From the NCBI GenBank assembly GCA_001724265.1, contig MEDY01000255.1, forward strand, positions 1 to 64,000: a stretch of 64,000 bases of DNA. Reading direction: 5' to 3'. Shown here piece by piece: positions 21,960 through 34,934 of the stretch. Both the position numbers and the translations under genes were made by a program. Origin of the DNA: Rhizaria sp. SCN 62-66. Taxonomy: Eukaryota > Rhizaria, unplaced. Every line of letters begins with the position of its first letter. Position 1 is the first letter of the stretch. Under the pieces are notes generated by a model. That model searched no databases. It was given only the letters and a program-made list of their open reading frames with translations, and had not been told where the DNA came from.

Positions 21960-22952
21960 ACGCGGAGAGCGGCGGATAGGACGCCGTTTCGTTAGCACAG
22001 CGGCTGTCTCTCCAACCAATGTGCTTGACTGTGTGCGTGACTGCGTGTGCCGGATCTTGGCTTGACAAAGCGCATGCGTTGCCTCTTGTTTGGTTTGTGA
22101 CATTCCGAGTCGGTATCTGACAGGGTGGGGAGGTAACGCGCGAACACTTAGACTTATACAATTTCTTGTTTGAGTTGAAGTTTTAAAATTTAAGTGTAAG
22201 GGCTTACTGGAAAGATTTTTGTGTGTAATTCGTTTGGTGACAATACTCATCCGTATTTTTATGGCGTCATTGTGGAAGATCAACAATGTTTATACCTTCA
22301 TATCTTTGTTTTTGTGTTATTATTACGGTGTTTGTTGCGTTTGTTATTCGTATTATGTGAGTTGTTACTAAGTCTCTTTATTATAAAGTTGTTAATACAC
22401 AAAGCAAATTCAATCCAATCACGTCAGCTCAGCGCTGTGCGATTGTTTCCAATCTAAACATCTAAGGCGCATTCAATAAGTGTTCAATCGTAGGCTTTGC
22501 GCAAGAATCACTGGCTGTGTGTATTTTTTTGTTTCTTATAATTGTGCTGCGTGATCAAGTCTTTAGTTGTTTTGTGGTGTTACATGTACCTCGCAATTCG
22601 AGAGTAGTTTGTGAATGAATTATGCGAATAAGCATAAAATAAAACAGTCCTGTACTTATATGGACTTGTACATGGACATACTTTTTTTTTTTTAAATAAC
22701 TTTTAGTATCAATACGTAGCAACAATACTACGTCGACTTCGTTGTCTGCATTGAAGTCTCCCAGGATATCTTGCTGCTGTAGCATTGTTGGCTGCAATGG
22801 CGGCGTCAACAGCCACGATAGTAGCAGCCTTTAGAACACGTTCGTCCAAACACGCGAGCGTAGTAACCATTTGTGCTTCGCGCAACACTGCTTATACGAG
22901 TGCAAGGAGTGAATAATTTTCAACATCAACACTGTGCGTACATAACACGTGC
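21960..22952. other. Convergent spacer
   Basis: AT-rich 3' flanks of the PI4K (plus) and helicase-RBR (minus) genes. A T run lies at about 22680. No gene supported. Confidence 0.4.
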
Positions 22953-25900
22953 TTAAGCCCTGCAGCGCTTGACGATGGGACGCAGCTTGCTCGAGAGCTC
23001 CATATCCTTTGCAGTGAGCAAGTAGCGCTTGACAAACTCCTCTTCCATCATGAACTCCGTCTCCTTGGTGCGAATCTTGAGAGCGTCCTCCGCCATGAAG
23101 ACCGCAACTTCGAGGCGCGCTTGCACTGGCTCGGCGTCGAGCACAGCGTACACACGCGCCCGGCGGCGGTTGTAGCGCAGCTCTGCCATGAACGCCTCGG
23201 TGATATAGTAGTTCTTCTCGCGGTTCTCGGTGCAGGTGCGCACGTGCGTATGCGCATCGCCCTTGATGTAGTACTTCATGCACACACCACAGAAGTCGTG
23301 CTTGCACGTGTCGCAGCGCACGGCAGCGCAGTTGACCCAGTCGAACACGATGACGCCGCAGTCGGGGTTCGGGCATTTGTCTTGAAGAGCATCGCGCAGC
23401 GCCGCTATTAAGTCGGCGTGGCGGTCCTCAACGGCAGCACCATCGCCCGCGTTGCCGCCAACGGCTTGAGTTTGCTTGCACGTCCTGCAGGCAAACATCG
23501 TGGCACCACCAGCTGTGAAGAAAAAAGAGTTGGTATTAAACAATGAGAGAGATGTGTGTAAAGATCGAGCGAGCATAATACACGTACACTATGAGCAATG
23601 AACAATACATCCGAATATAAAAATCAAACTTATAACAGCATTTCCGGCAGTATCGGTAAAGATACAAAATACGCTTGTTTCAATGATAAAGTTTAATAAC
23701 GTACTCGGTAAAGCCCTGCGCTGAATCTCAGAGCAGTTCGTTGTGGGACACTTGACGTAGGCTTCCTTGTTCTTGGAATCAATAAGGAAGTTGTCGCGCT
23801 CCCACTTGAGCATCGTCTCAAACTCACCGGGCCCGAAGGCGGAAATGGGAATGTCACTAAGCGGCAACTTCTCCTTGCACCCATGCGCGCAGCATTTGCA
23901 GCGGTTCTGCTTCAACTGGTTGACAACAGCAGGAAGGCAGTCGTGGCACGCGACATGGTTGCACACACTGGACGCCATGCCCAGGTTGTGACGGAGCACT
24001 TCGTCGCCGCAGAAGATCAAACACTCGTTGCTGGCAAGCGCGACCTTCTTCTGAGCCGTTTCGAGCATCTGGCGCGTCTCCAATGCCTGCTTCAGGTTTT
24101 CAACCTTTGCACCGGAGCCTGACACCAGATACACGGAGCTGCGTGCAGCGTTGTGTGTTGTGCCCACAAAGATGTAATCAACGCCGCTGCTCTTAAGCAG
24201 CTTCTCAACTTCGCCTGCCTTGATGGAGCTCTTGATCTCGATGCGATCGTCGACAACTGCGTAGCCGGCCAGCTTAGCGGTAAGGTCTTGGATCGCAGTA
24301 AGCAACGCGTTGCAGGCCGTCACGCTGCCGTAAATGTCAACCGAGGTCGTATTGTGATTCACCTCAGCCCACACAGGCAGCTTCGACTTGAACTTGTTCT
24401 GACTGCTACCATGCTTGCTCTTCTCTGCCTCCTTAGCCTTGGCCACTTCCTCCATCTGCTTCTTGCTGCGGTGCAATTTGAACAGCCCACCCAAGTGGTG
24501 CGTGCCGGTCGGGCCCGTAAGGCGGGGGAACACGTGGACAAGCGTGCCGTTGTCGGGCCGCTTGAATATGTCAATGCGGTGAGATTTGAACACAAACTCG
24601 GTGTCAAAGTACTTGCGCGCAGCCTCGATCGCGGAGTCTTCGCCGGCGACAAGAATGCTGTACTTGCCGTCTGTGTGCACCCCAGGCATAATCCGGCACT
24701 CAGCACCCTTGGTGATTTTGCGGAGCTCCTCGATGATCTCGTCGCCCATCGACATGCCCACGTCAACAGGCAGCATGATCTGCAGTAGCGCCCAGATGCG
24801 CTGGCAAAGATTGCGGCCGAACCTGCTCACGTCGCCCGTGTTTCCTCCAGGAACGTTGCCTTCAATGTACGCGTACTGGCGCGACTGGCTGCGGTCAATG
24901 GCGACGGCAACCCGGGTCACTGCGTCCGACGCAAACGCGGTCGGAAGCTCGAACTCGCCCCTCGCCACCCAGCTCATCTCACTGACGCCCTTCTTGTAGA
25001 TCACTTCCATGCCGCGCGCCTCGCCTGCAAGTGGGACCACGGTCTCAGTCGTCTGCTTTAAGGCAACGTTGCCACGAAAAACGGGGTGATTGTTCAGTGT
25101 TGTATGCACCTGAAGAGCAGCTTCCTGGGAGACGCAGATGAGCGTTACTGTCATCCGCTTCTTGTCCTGGTCGCCGCGCTCGAACGTGATGGTGGGCACC
25201 TTGCTCCCACAAGACGGCAGATAGCATTCACGGAAATAATGCTCGTCGTCGTCGCGCTCGTCAGAGTCACTGCGGCAAGCAAATGAGACAGTCAGCGTTG
25301 CTGTTTCACCATGACACAAGATGTCATAAACTTCGAGGCCAGGGCCGCAAAGCAGTGCCACGTTGGCCCCAATGTCGATTTGGCGGACTTCAGTAAGCTT
25401 GCGCAAATGCACATCCTGACGATACCGTTCGAACTCGTAGAATGCCAGGGCGGCCTTATCGTTGGCTTGAGGCGCGCGCACCATGACACCGGAGGCATCA
25501 GTCACAATAGTGCAGCCGTACCTCTTCTCAAAGCGTTCGCGAGCTGTCTGCGTAGGGAACAACGCGTCCGACTCACCAAGGTTAAGCGTGTAAAACTTGC
25601 TCTTGGTGACGGTTTCATCGGCTAAAGTGCGGCACTTTTGGTAAAACTTGGCGCTGCAATCGGCGATCCACTCCAGTTCGATGGGCACCGGCGGCGTCGT
25701 AATGACGCACTGGCCATGAGAGGCGTGCGCAGACACGTAGATTGCCCACTCGCTGAGATCGCGAATTGCCGCGGCGGACTGGCAACGCCAGTTAACCAGA
25801 ATCTTGAGACTGCTTGCGCTAGTGTAATATGCGTGCTGGTTGACGGTCAAGCCGACGTCGTTGTTGAGCTTGCGGATTGCGTGCGTAAAGTAGCCCGCTG

Positions 25901-28808
25901 TGACGCAACGGAACACGTCTTCGTCGCGAACGTCATCTTTAGTAACTGTTCCGCTCAGAAAGAACGGGTTCGCAGTTGCATACGAAGTGGCAAACGTAAT
26001 GTTGCTGGTGAAGTACTTCGTAAACACACCAGTCATGTGTTCAACCCAGTTTTGTGCCAGCTTAAAGTACTGCTCCGACAGCTTCGATTTCTTGATCAAA
26101 GCCGTGCGTTCCCGCGGAGACCCCGAGTTCCACCAGGTTAAGATCGAGCGAACACACGTCTCTACACTTACGGACGCCTGAGTGCTCTTCAAGCTCTCGA
26201 CGGCATCAACACCAGGCAAAAGGTTGTTGTCAACTGCCGCACTGCTGTCAGCGGAAACTTCAGCAACAAAGCCCGGACTGGAGATGTGAACGTAATGCAA
26301 TGCAGCAGCGACGACGACGCCAAACATGATGTTCTTACGTTTGGCGCCTTCAAGAATGACCTGTGTAAGCTCAATAGGACAGCCAGTAGCAACGCTCATT
26401 TTGCCGCTGTCCGTGGCACGGAAAGGCTCAGTGTCGATGGCGCACAGCTCGGTAAGATCATCTAGCGCGTGTTCCACAAGCTCTCGCGAGGGCTCGTCAA
26501 ACCAGCTAAAATCATAGGGCGTTTGTCCCAGCGACGCAAGGCAAAGTACCGTAGTTTGCAGAGGTTGGCACAGCACAGCAGCAATGTTGGCCTTGTCAAA
26601 GCGCTTGAGCGCGGTGTGGCTGTAGAGGCGCACACAGTGACCTGGACGAGTACGACCAGCGCGTCCCTTGCGCTGCTCAGCCGACGCCTTCGAGATGGAC
26701 TTCAGCGACACGTGCGCAAGGTGCGTCTTGGCGTTGAACTCGCTGGCTGAACGCAGGCCGGGGTCGATAACCACGGTCACGCCGTCAATCGTCAGTGACG
26801 TTTCGGCAAATTCGGTCGCCAGGTACACGACGAACTCGTTGTTCTTGATCTTAGCTGCAATCTGATCCTGCGCAGCCTTCGAGGCAGCCTTGCCCTTGCC
26901 CTTGCCCTTGCCCTTGCCCTTGCCCTTGACTTCGCCTGCGGCGGGCTGACTACTAGATTCGTTAATGGATTCGATGTTGTTCGCAGGCTCAAGGTGTCCG
27001 TCAGCATCGGTCATGGTCACTACAGTGAACTTGCCGTCATTGGGCATCGCGTGTGCAGCGTTGGTCTGCTCAAGAGACTTCCTCGCCTGCTCGATGTGCC
27101 CATCCGTCGGCAGGAACACAAGCACGTTACCCTTCAGCGGACCGCAGAGGTTGCCGCGCAGACAGCGGGTAATGACTGATACAACTGAGCCAACGAGCGT
27201 GTGAGATGTAAAGGGCGTGACGGGTGGCACGTATTTGATGTCGACCCAGTTGCGCTGGTCCTTAATGTCAACCTTGCCCATGCGCAGATTTTCGCCAGCG
27301 GCGCTGCCGGTGAAGTACTTGCTGAAGGCCTCCGAGTCGATGGTGGCTGACATGACGACGACCTTGATGCCCATGCGCACAGCCTTGGTGGCGAATGAGA
27401 GCAGGATATCGCTCTCGACAGTGCGCGCGTGCGCCTCATCAAGCACCAGGCAGCCAAGAGTGGCATTCGGCACAAACGCACCCTTTGCAGCAAACGTGCC
27501 GTGAGGCGAGCGCGTTACCGCCTCGCGGTATGCGCTAATAGCGTCCATCTCAGCGGCGTAGGCAATGCGCGTCGCTTCTGTTGCACCACTGCAGTCCGCT
27601 CCAAGAAACGAAACACCCGAGCCGCCATCCTTAGCCGTAACACCGTCATTTGTCAAAAGTTTGCAACCTTGCACAGCGCCAGGGTCCGCATCTGGGTCAC
27701 TCTTGAGCAGCTCGAACACATTGCTGTAAGCGCCGTTGTAGACGGTCTGCACGTACTTGGACAGCTCTTCGGCCGCCATGCGGTGCGGCTGCGTGCACAG
27801 CACCGCCTTGCCTTGCATGAAGTTCAGCTCGGAGACGAAGATGGGCACCTGCGTGCTCTTGCCGCAGCCGGGCGCACCGGTGATGATGACAACGTCGTTC
27901 TTCTGCAAAGCGTCCTCGATCTCCTTGCGGTGCCAGCGCACCGAGTGCTCGCCCAGCAGCAGACTCGCCTCACGCCACAGGTAACGCACCATAGCGTTGT
28001 CGGTTAGCTCCGCGCCGCTAATCCGCTCAACGCGCGCGTCAAGCTCAGTCGAGTACTCATCGAAGCAGAGTCGCAGCTCGTCGCGGTCGGCGCCGCGCAG
28101 CGCCGACTGAGGGCCGAAGTAAGTCGACTCGACGTGGTCGCGGACAAGTTGGAGCTGGATTTTTGCGTGCTTGACGAGCTCTGCAGGGGTATACTTAACA
28201 TGGGGCGCCTCCTTCTTCTGGGCCGGGGCAGGACCCTTGCCGGAGGCGCCCTTCTTAGCAGGCTCATGTGGAGTCATCGGCGGAGTGCGGCGACCCTGCG
28301 CGATCGTCGTGTAGCTCTTTGTCGCACCTGTAGAGCTTGGGCTGACAGCTAGAACCTGGCCTGGCTCTTGGTCGTTGTGCTCAGGAGCGGACGCTGGCTT
28401 GTTACGCGCCCCCTTGCTGGCAGTCTTGGCTTTATGTGAGTGCTCGACTTTCTTCTTGAAATCAGGATCATCTTGGTGAATGTAATGGCAGCGGCGAGAG
28501 CCTGGGACGTCGCAAGCGCTACGGAGGGCGTTCCTGCCACAAGCCATAAAAAAATTCGCATGGCGAAAGGCGCAAGTTACAGAGGCAGCGTTCAGACCCT
28601 CACACAGACCTTTACGGACGTATGGACAGAGCGGGACGGCGTGCTCATTACAGTTGAAGTGAACACAGTTTTCACCGTAGCAACCCTTCTTGGGCTTGGG
28701 GCCTGCTGGATGAGGCGGTCGTGAATGGGCAGGAGCAGCTGCTGAGTTCGCGGGCTGCTCGGTAAGCTGGTCCTTGTCCTTAGAAAAGAGCCGATTGAAG
28801 AAGTCCAT
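22953..28808 (-). CDS. CCCH zinc finger, DEAH-box RNA helicase and RBR ubiquitin ligase fusion
   Basis: Exon 28808-23705 and exon 23512-22953 (TAA), joined by a 192-nt GTACGT intron, give about 1887 residues. Residues 61-111 hold two CCCH-like fingers (C-x7-C-x9-C-x3-H, then C-x8-C-x7-C-x3-H). The DEAH core follows: GAPGCGKST (311-319), DEAH (457-460), SAT (487-489), EFAETSLTIDG and QRKGRAGRTRPG near 720. A Lys-Gly repeat interrupts the region between the RecA domains near 650. The C-terminus is a RING1-IBR-RING2 module. In RING2, DWVNCAAVRCDTCKHDFC places a Cys at the position that carries ubiquitin thioester in RBR ligases. This order recalls plant DEAH11/12 and slime-mould helicase-Ariadne proteins. 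It likely couples RNA or RNP remodelling to ubiquitination. Codon use is less GC-extreme than in neighbouring genes, and homopolymer tracts are rare. Confidence 0.88.
26888..26929 (-). repeat. Hexanucleotide tandem repeat encoding Lys-Gly repeats
   Basis: Six to seven copies of CCTTGC on the plus strand, read on the minus strand as alternating Lys and Gly inside the helicase. Probably a flexible basic linker between helicase lobes. Confidence 0.85.
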
Positions 28809-30411
28809 CTTCAAACCAGGGGGTGTAAACCGTCGTATGTACGAGTTGGTTTACCCTCCTGCTAACTGTAGGAGGATGGGGAAAGGAGAGGAATGGTTTG
28901 CAAATGAAGTTGTGCTAAATGATAAACGACGGTTTTCAACCCTTTTCACGTCGAGTACGAACTATTTACAGTTGTCCATCTAAAGTCATTGGTTGGATTT
29001 CGTGGATTTCATCGGATCTTTTGTTCCGAAAGGTAAGCCGCGGCTTATTTGGTCTTGAATCAATCCATAATTTATTTTTTCTAATGCGGATAGAGGGTTT
29101 TTTTTTCTTTTTATTTCGTCGATTTCAGTTGCGTGCAACTCTTATGTTACCAACTCACACAACAGAATGGGCCATAAAATCGTGTATCTGTGAGCAGGAC
29201 ATTGCCAACTGAGCGGCTTATCATATGGTTCATGTATTTGACCGTGACAGATGAGACAGTTGTCAAGAAATACATGATCTTGAACCATAAAATGATCATT
29301 TTATTCATATTCTCATTGACATAATATATATAGACAAACCCCTAGAAAACACCGGTAAACCCCGCTACGTGATGCTCAAGTGGTTGACCGTTTTATGGCC
29401 GATTCTGTGGTGTGAGTTACCATGTCGAGGAATTGTTACCGCCGACATTTAGCATAAAATACCAAGTCTCACAGGCTCACATTGGGGCAAACACCACCCA
29501 CGGTCGTTTCGGGGCGGGTATATAAAGGTGGCGTTTTCCTGTGAACACAGACTTCTCTTTTCTGTGAAAACAACAATAACATTACAATATACTTGATTCT
29601 TATTGTTTTCATAGAAATTGAGAGTCTGTGTTCACAGGAAAACGAAGTAACAGTGTATACACAAGAAACGCCACCTTTAAATCGCGGCCGGAAATTGCTG
29701 TCAGAGGGAATTTTGTGCAGAATGTCGGCGGTACCAGGAATGTTTCGGTTGGTGTGTTATTGTGAACATTGAAACCGCACAAAACCATGATTTTGCCCGG
29801 TTAGAAACATGATTATTAATAATACAAACCACCACCCAAGCCAATTGCAGCTTTAGTGTACTGGTACTGTATGAGTCTAATAGATGATCGCACATGCATA
29901 ACCCATCATAACATTCTCACAACTCACACATCAGTTGCATGTCGTTCACTGTCACGTTCGTTCGCACCACGAGAACAACTGCGAACGTTGATAAGAGGTT
30001 GTAATTGTGGTTGTATTAATATTTTCACACTTGGCGGCCCAAACAAGAAAAATAGGTACTCCTTGCTTGTAGATTGCTGTGTAGAGAATATGTACTCGTA
30101 CATGGCTGGTATGCGGGGCTACAGCCAAGTTGTCAGCAACGGTCGTGCGACCAACGTCCACTGTTACACACGTGGCGCACGCGATGACAAAGAGGCGTGA
30201 TGGTCACAGTCATCACTCATGATTGACTGTGTAACGATACAACTTCTTTGTTTTTGTTACACCGCTGCCACGTGCTATTGCGGTGACCGTTGATCATTAT
30301 TCAACACTGCTTCAGCTCACAACAAAGGATCCATGCAACACTTCTTAGTCAGGTGACAGAACGGTCAGAATAGGTCGAAGTGCGTCATATTGATGGGTAC
30401 TTGGTTGGCGC
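28809..30411. other. Large spacer with nested inverted repeats
   Basis: About 1.6 kb between the helicase-RBR start and the 3' end of the cathepsin gene, without a supported frame. GTAAACC and GGTTTAC flank 28829-28852, a CCCTCCT/AGGAGGATGGG hairpin follows, and the stronger structures at 29224-29740 are listed separately. The 30150-30290 part has weak inverted TGTTACAC motifs. Confidence 0.4.
29224..29740. repeat. Foldback-type inverted repeat
   Basis: Nested complementary arms surround a centre near 29585: GTTACCGCCGACATT (29435) with AATGTCGGCGGTACC (29721); AAAGGTGGCGTTT (29524) with AAACGCCACCTTT (29666); TCCTGTGAACACAGACT (29537) with AGTCTGTGTTCACAGGA (29622). A separate smaller hairpin pairs 29224-29242 with 29262-29289. 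The left arm contains TATATAAA at 29519. Arms are imperfect and interrupted. No transposase frame and no clear target-site duplication were seen. It could be a MITE-like foldback element or a structured regulatory region. Confidence 0.7.
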
Positions 30412-32165
30412 TTAGCCGAGACGGGGGACGGCCCACCAGATGTACTCCTCGCTGCCGAGGCAGTTCTCACCGGCAATGACGTGGAAGACGCCGTTGACGT
30501 CACCCTGGAGCGGATACAAAGGCGAGCAAGCAGGAAGCAGGAAAAAAAAGAAGAGCAGAAAGTGCAATTAAAGTGAGTTATACTGTCGCATATATCATTT
30601 CAGAGGTCTTAAAAATGCGAAACGTTGCAAGATAAACAACCATGACGATGAAGCTATGATATTGTCGCAATAAATTCCCGTGTTTCGTCGTCGACGTACC
30701 GAGTTGGGTCCCCAGGAGTTGACCATGACCCAGAGGGTGCCGTAATCCTCGTGCTCGCGCCAGCCGATAATGCGCACGACGTGGTTCACGTACTTATCCT
30801 GCGCCGCGCAGTTGTCGATGATCACAGGACTGGGGCCGGTCACGTTGAGGAGCTGCATAGACAGGCACAAACAAGAGAGAGGAGTAGGATTGTGAGTTGT
30901 CATTCAAACAGAGCGAGATGGTTGATATTTAAGCAGAAACGAATAATAAAGCACCATAAAAAGAAGAAACAGCGTTTGCATGTGGCGCAAATTAACATCC
31001 ACGTCCCACAGCGTTATGCTATGATACAAGATTCGAACGACTAAGTCGACGTTAGTCGCTGCTATGATACGTACGGGGATGGCGTTGATGCCGGCCGAGA
31101 CGGGGCCGCGGGCGTAGATCTCCTTCTTGATCGAGTCAACATCAGAGTCGGTGGAGCCGTACTCGTCGACGAAGACCGTGGTGTAGTTCTTGAGGGGCCA
31201 GCAGGTGCCCGAGCCGTAGGGGCCGGAGCAGTCGCCGCAGCGGCGGGCGGGGGTGCACTCGCCGTTGCTCGCCTGGAAAGCGGTCATTTGTCAAAGTACA
31301 CAGGGTGAAAACACAAGGTGTGAAGAGTTGTTTGAAATGATGCAGTACGTACGAGAACAATCGCAATAATAGATGCCACTGGTGCATGACTTCTGGAAAA
31401 ATTTTGTCATTTTGCGCAACTGAGAAGGCTTTCCTCTTCAGTTGATTTGCTTGGCATATCGTATCGTGGTTGACCGTACCTCGTAGGGGGCGCAAGCCTC
31501 AATGGGGAGACCGTTCTTCTTCATGTAGGCGAACATGCCGTTGCTGGTGCCGCCGTTGCAGGAGCCGGCGGAGCCGCGGCCGCAGTTCAGAACGTCCTAG
31601 GAGACACGAGGGAAAACAATCGAACAAACAAGCAGATAAAAACAGTTAGATATGTAAGGAGACGCGAGAGTTACTAGGAAGGCACGTGCTCAGTTCAATA
31701 GTTCATTATGCTGCGATTGATTCGAAGAGACGACGGTCTCACAGAACGTCTGGTATCCCGTGGAACAGCATGCAGCATAAGCCAATCCAGTTACGGGAAT
31801 TGTAAAATTGATTGACGCACCTGGATGGCGACGGAGATGTCGGGGTAGGCGTTCTTGCGCATGATCTTGAGGCGGTCCACGACCGAGGACGCAGTGCCGT
31901 GAGCCCAGCAGGAGCCGCAGTACTGGGGCACGTGCTGGTTGAGGACGCGCGAGACGTAGTTGACACCGTCGACGTTGGCCCAGGTGAACTCCTTGGGGAG
32001 GTCGGAGGACTTGAGGTAGGTCTGGGGCAGCGCGGAGCGGATCACGGGCTTGTGGTGGGCGAACTGGTGGACGTCGCGGAGAACCTCGTTCTTGTACTCG
32101 AACGCGGCGGACAGGGACGCCAGGGCGGCGATCGCGGCAACCAGGAACACGACGGTAAAACGCAT
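30412..32165 (-). CDS. CTSZ: Cathepsin X/Z-like papain-family cysteine protease
   Basis: Five exons (32165-31821, 31596-31480, 31272-31075, 30852-30700, 30504-30412) all join in phase 0 to 301 residues ending in TAA. Residues 1-20 are a signal peptide (FTVVFLVAAIAALASLSAA). A very short propeptide follows, then DLPKEFTWANVDGVNY. The active-site block NQHVPQYCGSCWAHG carries the family's mini-loop (HIP in animals, HVP here) just before the catalytic Cys. The catalytic His is in NHVVRIIGW and the Asn in NSWG. Short propeptide, mini-loop and length point to cathepsin X/Z, a lysosomal carboxypeptidase, rather than cathepsin B, L or C. The segment between IPV and the His-containing exon looks shorter than in animal enzymes. 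Confidence 0.9.
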
Positions 32166-32975
32166 CGGGTGCTTGCTGAACGTCGGGGAAGAAAAAACAG
32201 AAACGTGGCCAACAAAAGCGAACGCGATGGGCAAAGAACAGAGAGCAAAGTAAAAGAAGGGGTCACGCATGAGCGTGCGAGTTGTCCAAGAGCAAGAAGA
32301 AAGAGAGGTGTAAGAATAAAAGCCATTGGTTCAGTTGAAGAAACTCAAAGAATAGTTGAGAGTTACACTGCTATCGAAGGGCGAAGTGTGTTCATGACGG
32401 TAGATACCGATAACGATAAGTATCGGAGCCTTGTGCGAGCGGTTGGAGAGAAGCCTTCTTTCCAGCACATTCAGAGCCGTCAAACTCACAAGATAGATAT
32501 CGAAGAAACGAGACACACATGGACACTTTGCAAGAAGTCTGTTCACAGTCCACGGGCATGACACACGCTGTCCACATCGCACACGTTGGCTCCGCAGATT
32601 GGGACAAGCGACGTCTCTTTTGATCTCCCGGTTCGGTCGGTCGGTCGGTCCGTCTCAGCTGGTTCGCCACAAACGGTTTCGTGTGCCTTGCTGCTCACAG
32701 TCACTTAGTGCTGCTCTTTGGCTTGTGGCTGGCGGGTTCTGAGCCAAAGTCGGAGTTTGGACTTAAAAGCGTCTTTGTCGTGAGGCTACTTCGATGATAG
32801 TTCTTCTGATGCGCATATGGAATTAACATGTTTTGTTTAATAACAATATCAAATTGGTGAATCGCGACACGTTCGTTTGTACGTCCTTTTCTGCTGTTTC
32901 CGATTCTCGTCACTCACCGTCTTGTTCTCGACTGTTCCTTCCTTATCTCCCTTCGCTTTTCGCCCATAGTACACT
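32166..32975. promoter_or_regulatory. Divergent region, cathepsin and CHCHD2 genes
   Basis: About 800 bases between divergent starts. A short GGTC tandem run lies near 32634. A minus-strand frame continues upstream of the cathepsin ATG to an ATG near 32270, but the signal peptide favours the downstream start. Confidence 0.35.
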
Positions 32976-33784
32976 ATGCCCCCGTCCCGTTCTCGTTCCC
33001 GCCTCTTCGGCACCAAGCCCGCTGCGTACGTCCATCTTCTGCCCGCTTTTCCGCCGCCATCTTTGCGTCATAATTGACCTCTTAAACCCTCTCGCTCGCT
33101 ATCCTTCTCATCGCATTCCTGATCCCAATTCCGCCGGCCTCTCTCTCGCGCTCACTTCGACCATCCGCCGCATCTCCTTCGACACCGGCTTACATCGACC
33201 TCTATTCTATACTGCTATAATTTTCTTTTCTCTCTCCGCGCTCCCCTTTGCGTTGTACCGTGCTTAGTCCCGCCCCCGCGCGCGCCCCCGCCCCCGCGCC
33301 CACCCGCACCGTCGCGCCCGCCCCCGCCGCAGCCCCCGTCGCACACTCGGCCCCCGCGGCCCCCGCGGCCCACCACGCGCCCGCGGCGCCCATGGCCTCC
33401 CCCATGGCGCCCCCGATGCAGGCCCCCATGGGCGGCGGCGGCGGCTTCCTCAAGACGATGGCCGACGGCCTTATGTTCGGCACCGGCTCTGCCGTCGCGC
33501 ACCGCGTCGTCGACGGCATCATGGGCCCCCGCACCGTTGTCCACGAGCACACCGGCGCCGCCGCCGCCCCCGCCAGCGACGCGCCCGCCGCCGCATCCTC
33601 GATGGCTCCCGCCGCCGCCGCCGCGCCGGTGGCTGCGAGCTCGACTGGAGAGATGCAGGCGTGCTCACTCGAGCGCGTCGAGTTCGAGCGCTGCATGCGC
33701 AACAACAACTCCAACATGGAGGCCTGCAAGAGCATCTACGACGTCCTCTTCTCCTGCCAGCAGACAATGAACAACTTTAAGTAA
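32976..33784 (+). CDS. CHCHD2: CHCHD2/CHCHD10/Mix17-like twin CX9C protein
   Basis: Exon 32976-33025 encodes MPPSRSRSRLFGTKPA. A 242-nt GTACGT intron follows, then exon 33268-33784 (TAA); the total is 188 residues. The N-terminus is basic, followed by a Pro-Ala-rich stretch. A central hydrophobic segment (FLKTMADGLMFGTGSAVAHRVVDGIMG) matches the family's conserved glycine-rich helix. The C-terminal domain has exact twin CX9C motifs, C-SLERVEFER-C and C-KSIYDVLFS-C, which form two disulfides after Mia40-dependent import. Family members act in the mitochondrial intermembrane space in MICOS and cytochrome oxidase support. Overall layout matches CHCHD2 closely. Confidence 0.88.
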
Positions 33785-34934
33785 GCATGTCAGCACGTGG
33801 AAACTGCACTCCGACGACAACGACACCGAAGAAGCGCGCCACACGTGAACACGTGAACACCAAACGTCGTTAGTGACTGAGCCACCATAACTGGTGGCTT
33901 CGCAACGCGGGTTTGTATTTCTTTGTTGCGATTTCTTTTTGTTTAGGGGGATAATAACATATTTTGAAATGATTACTTAGTTGAATTCGTCGTCTTACGC
34001 GCGGCTTTTCACGATACTGACTCGATATGCTCGCCGAGAGCCTTATCGCAAGTGATGTCAGTTTTTGGCTTAAACGCGTTATCAAGAACAACGATCATAT
34101 GAACAAAAGAAAAAAATTATAAGAAAAATACACAATAATTTAACCCACACGCACACTTCTGACTCGATATGGACTTGTATATCGTTTCAGTGTCTCCTGT
34201 AAAGCACTTAGCTTGCACACTGCTGGTGCAGCGGACAAGCAACACCGGGTTAACTTAGAACATGTGTATCTACGGTTAATGACCGACGATAGAGCAATGG
34301 GGCAAATCAGGGTCTTAACCCGATGTTTCAAGCGTAGCCTTCTTATTATATAGGCTGGTATGTATCTTTGCATATGTTGCGATGTGCCTGGGCAAGCCGA
34401 TCGCAGACTGGATGCTGAGACTGTCGCACATGCTCTCGTTGACATCATTATTGCTTGAAATGCCATGCCATGTGAGACGATACGACGTGCCCCTGCGTGA
34501 TTGCGTGACAGCCTGCCTGCGGTTTTAAGGTGTTCACGTTTGCACTCGCACGAGTTGCTTTCATTCACTTTAGCCTTAGTGCTGTGCGATGAAGGTAGCG
34601 TTACCTGGAGAGCACTAGCGCTGCGTATTCATCACAGCTCGCACTAAAGCAACGAGATTAGGCATTGAACGACAATTTTCCACTGAACACCAACGCGGTG
34701 ACTCACGATGTATTTGTCTTGTCTCTCTGCGTTCTTCGTTAGTTCGCACCAGCTACTCAAATTGTTCTGGAGCAGCGTGAAGCACTAAAACAACAATCTA
34801 GTCCTATCAATCAAACAGTGTCAAGATCCAAAGTTGCAAAGACTACTAAAACACGCGCATGTATATTATATCCCGCTATAACCTCACTCAACGTCGATAC
34901 TGCTTTCTATCTTCTCTGTGTTTGCAGATCAAGC
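33785..34934. other. Spacer of 1.1 kb
   Basis: AT-rich, no supported gene. The last 25 bases before the next ATG (ATCTTCTCTGTGTTTGCAG) look like a 3' splice site, so the IF3-like gene probably has a 5' UTR intron here. Confidence 0.4.
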
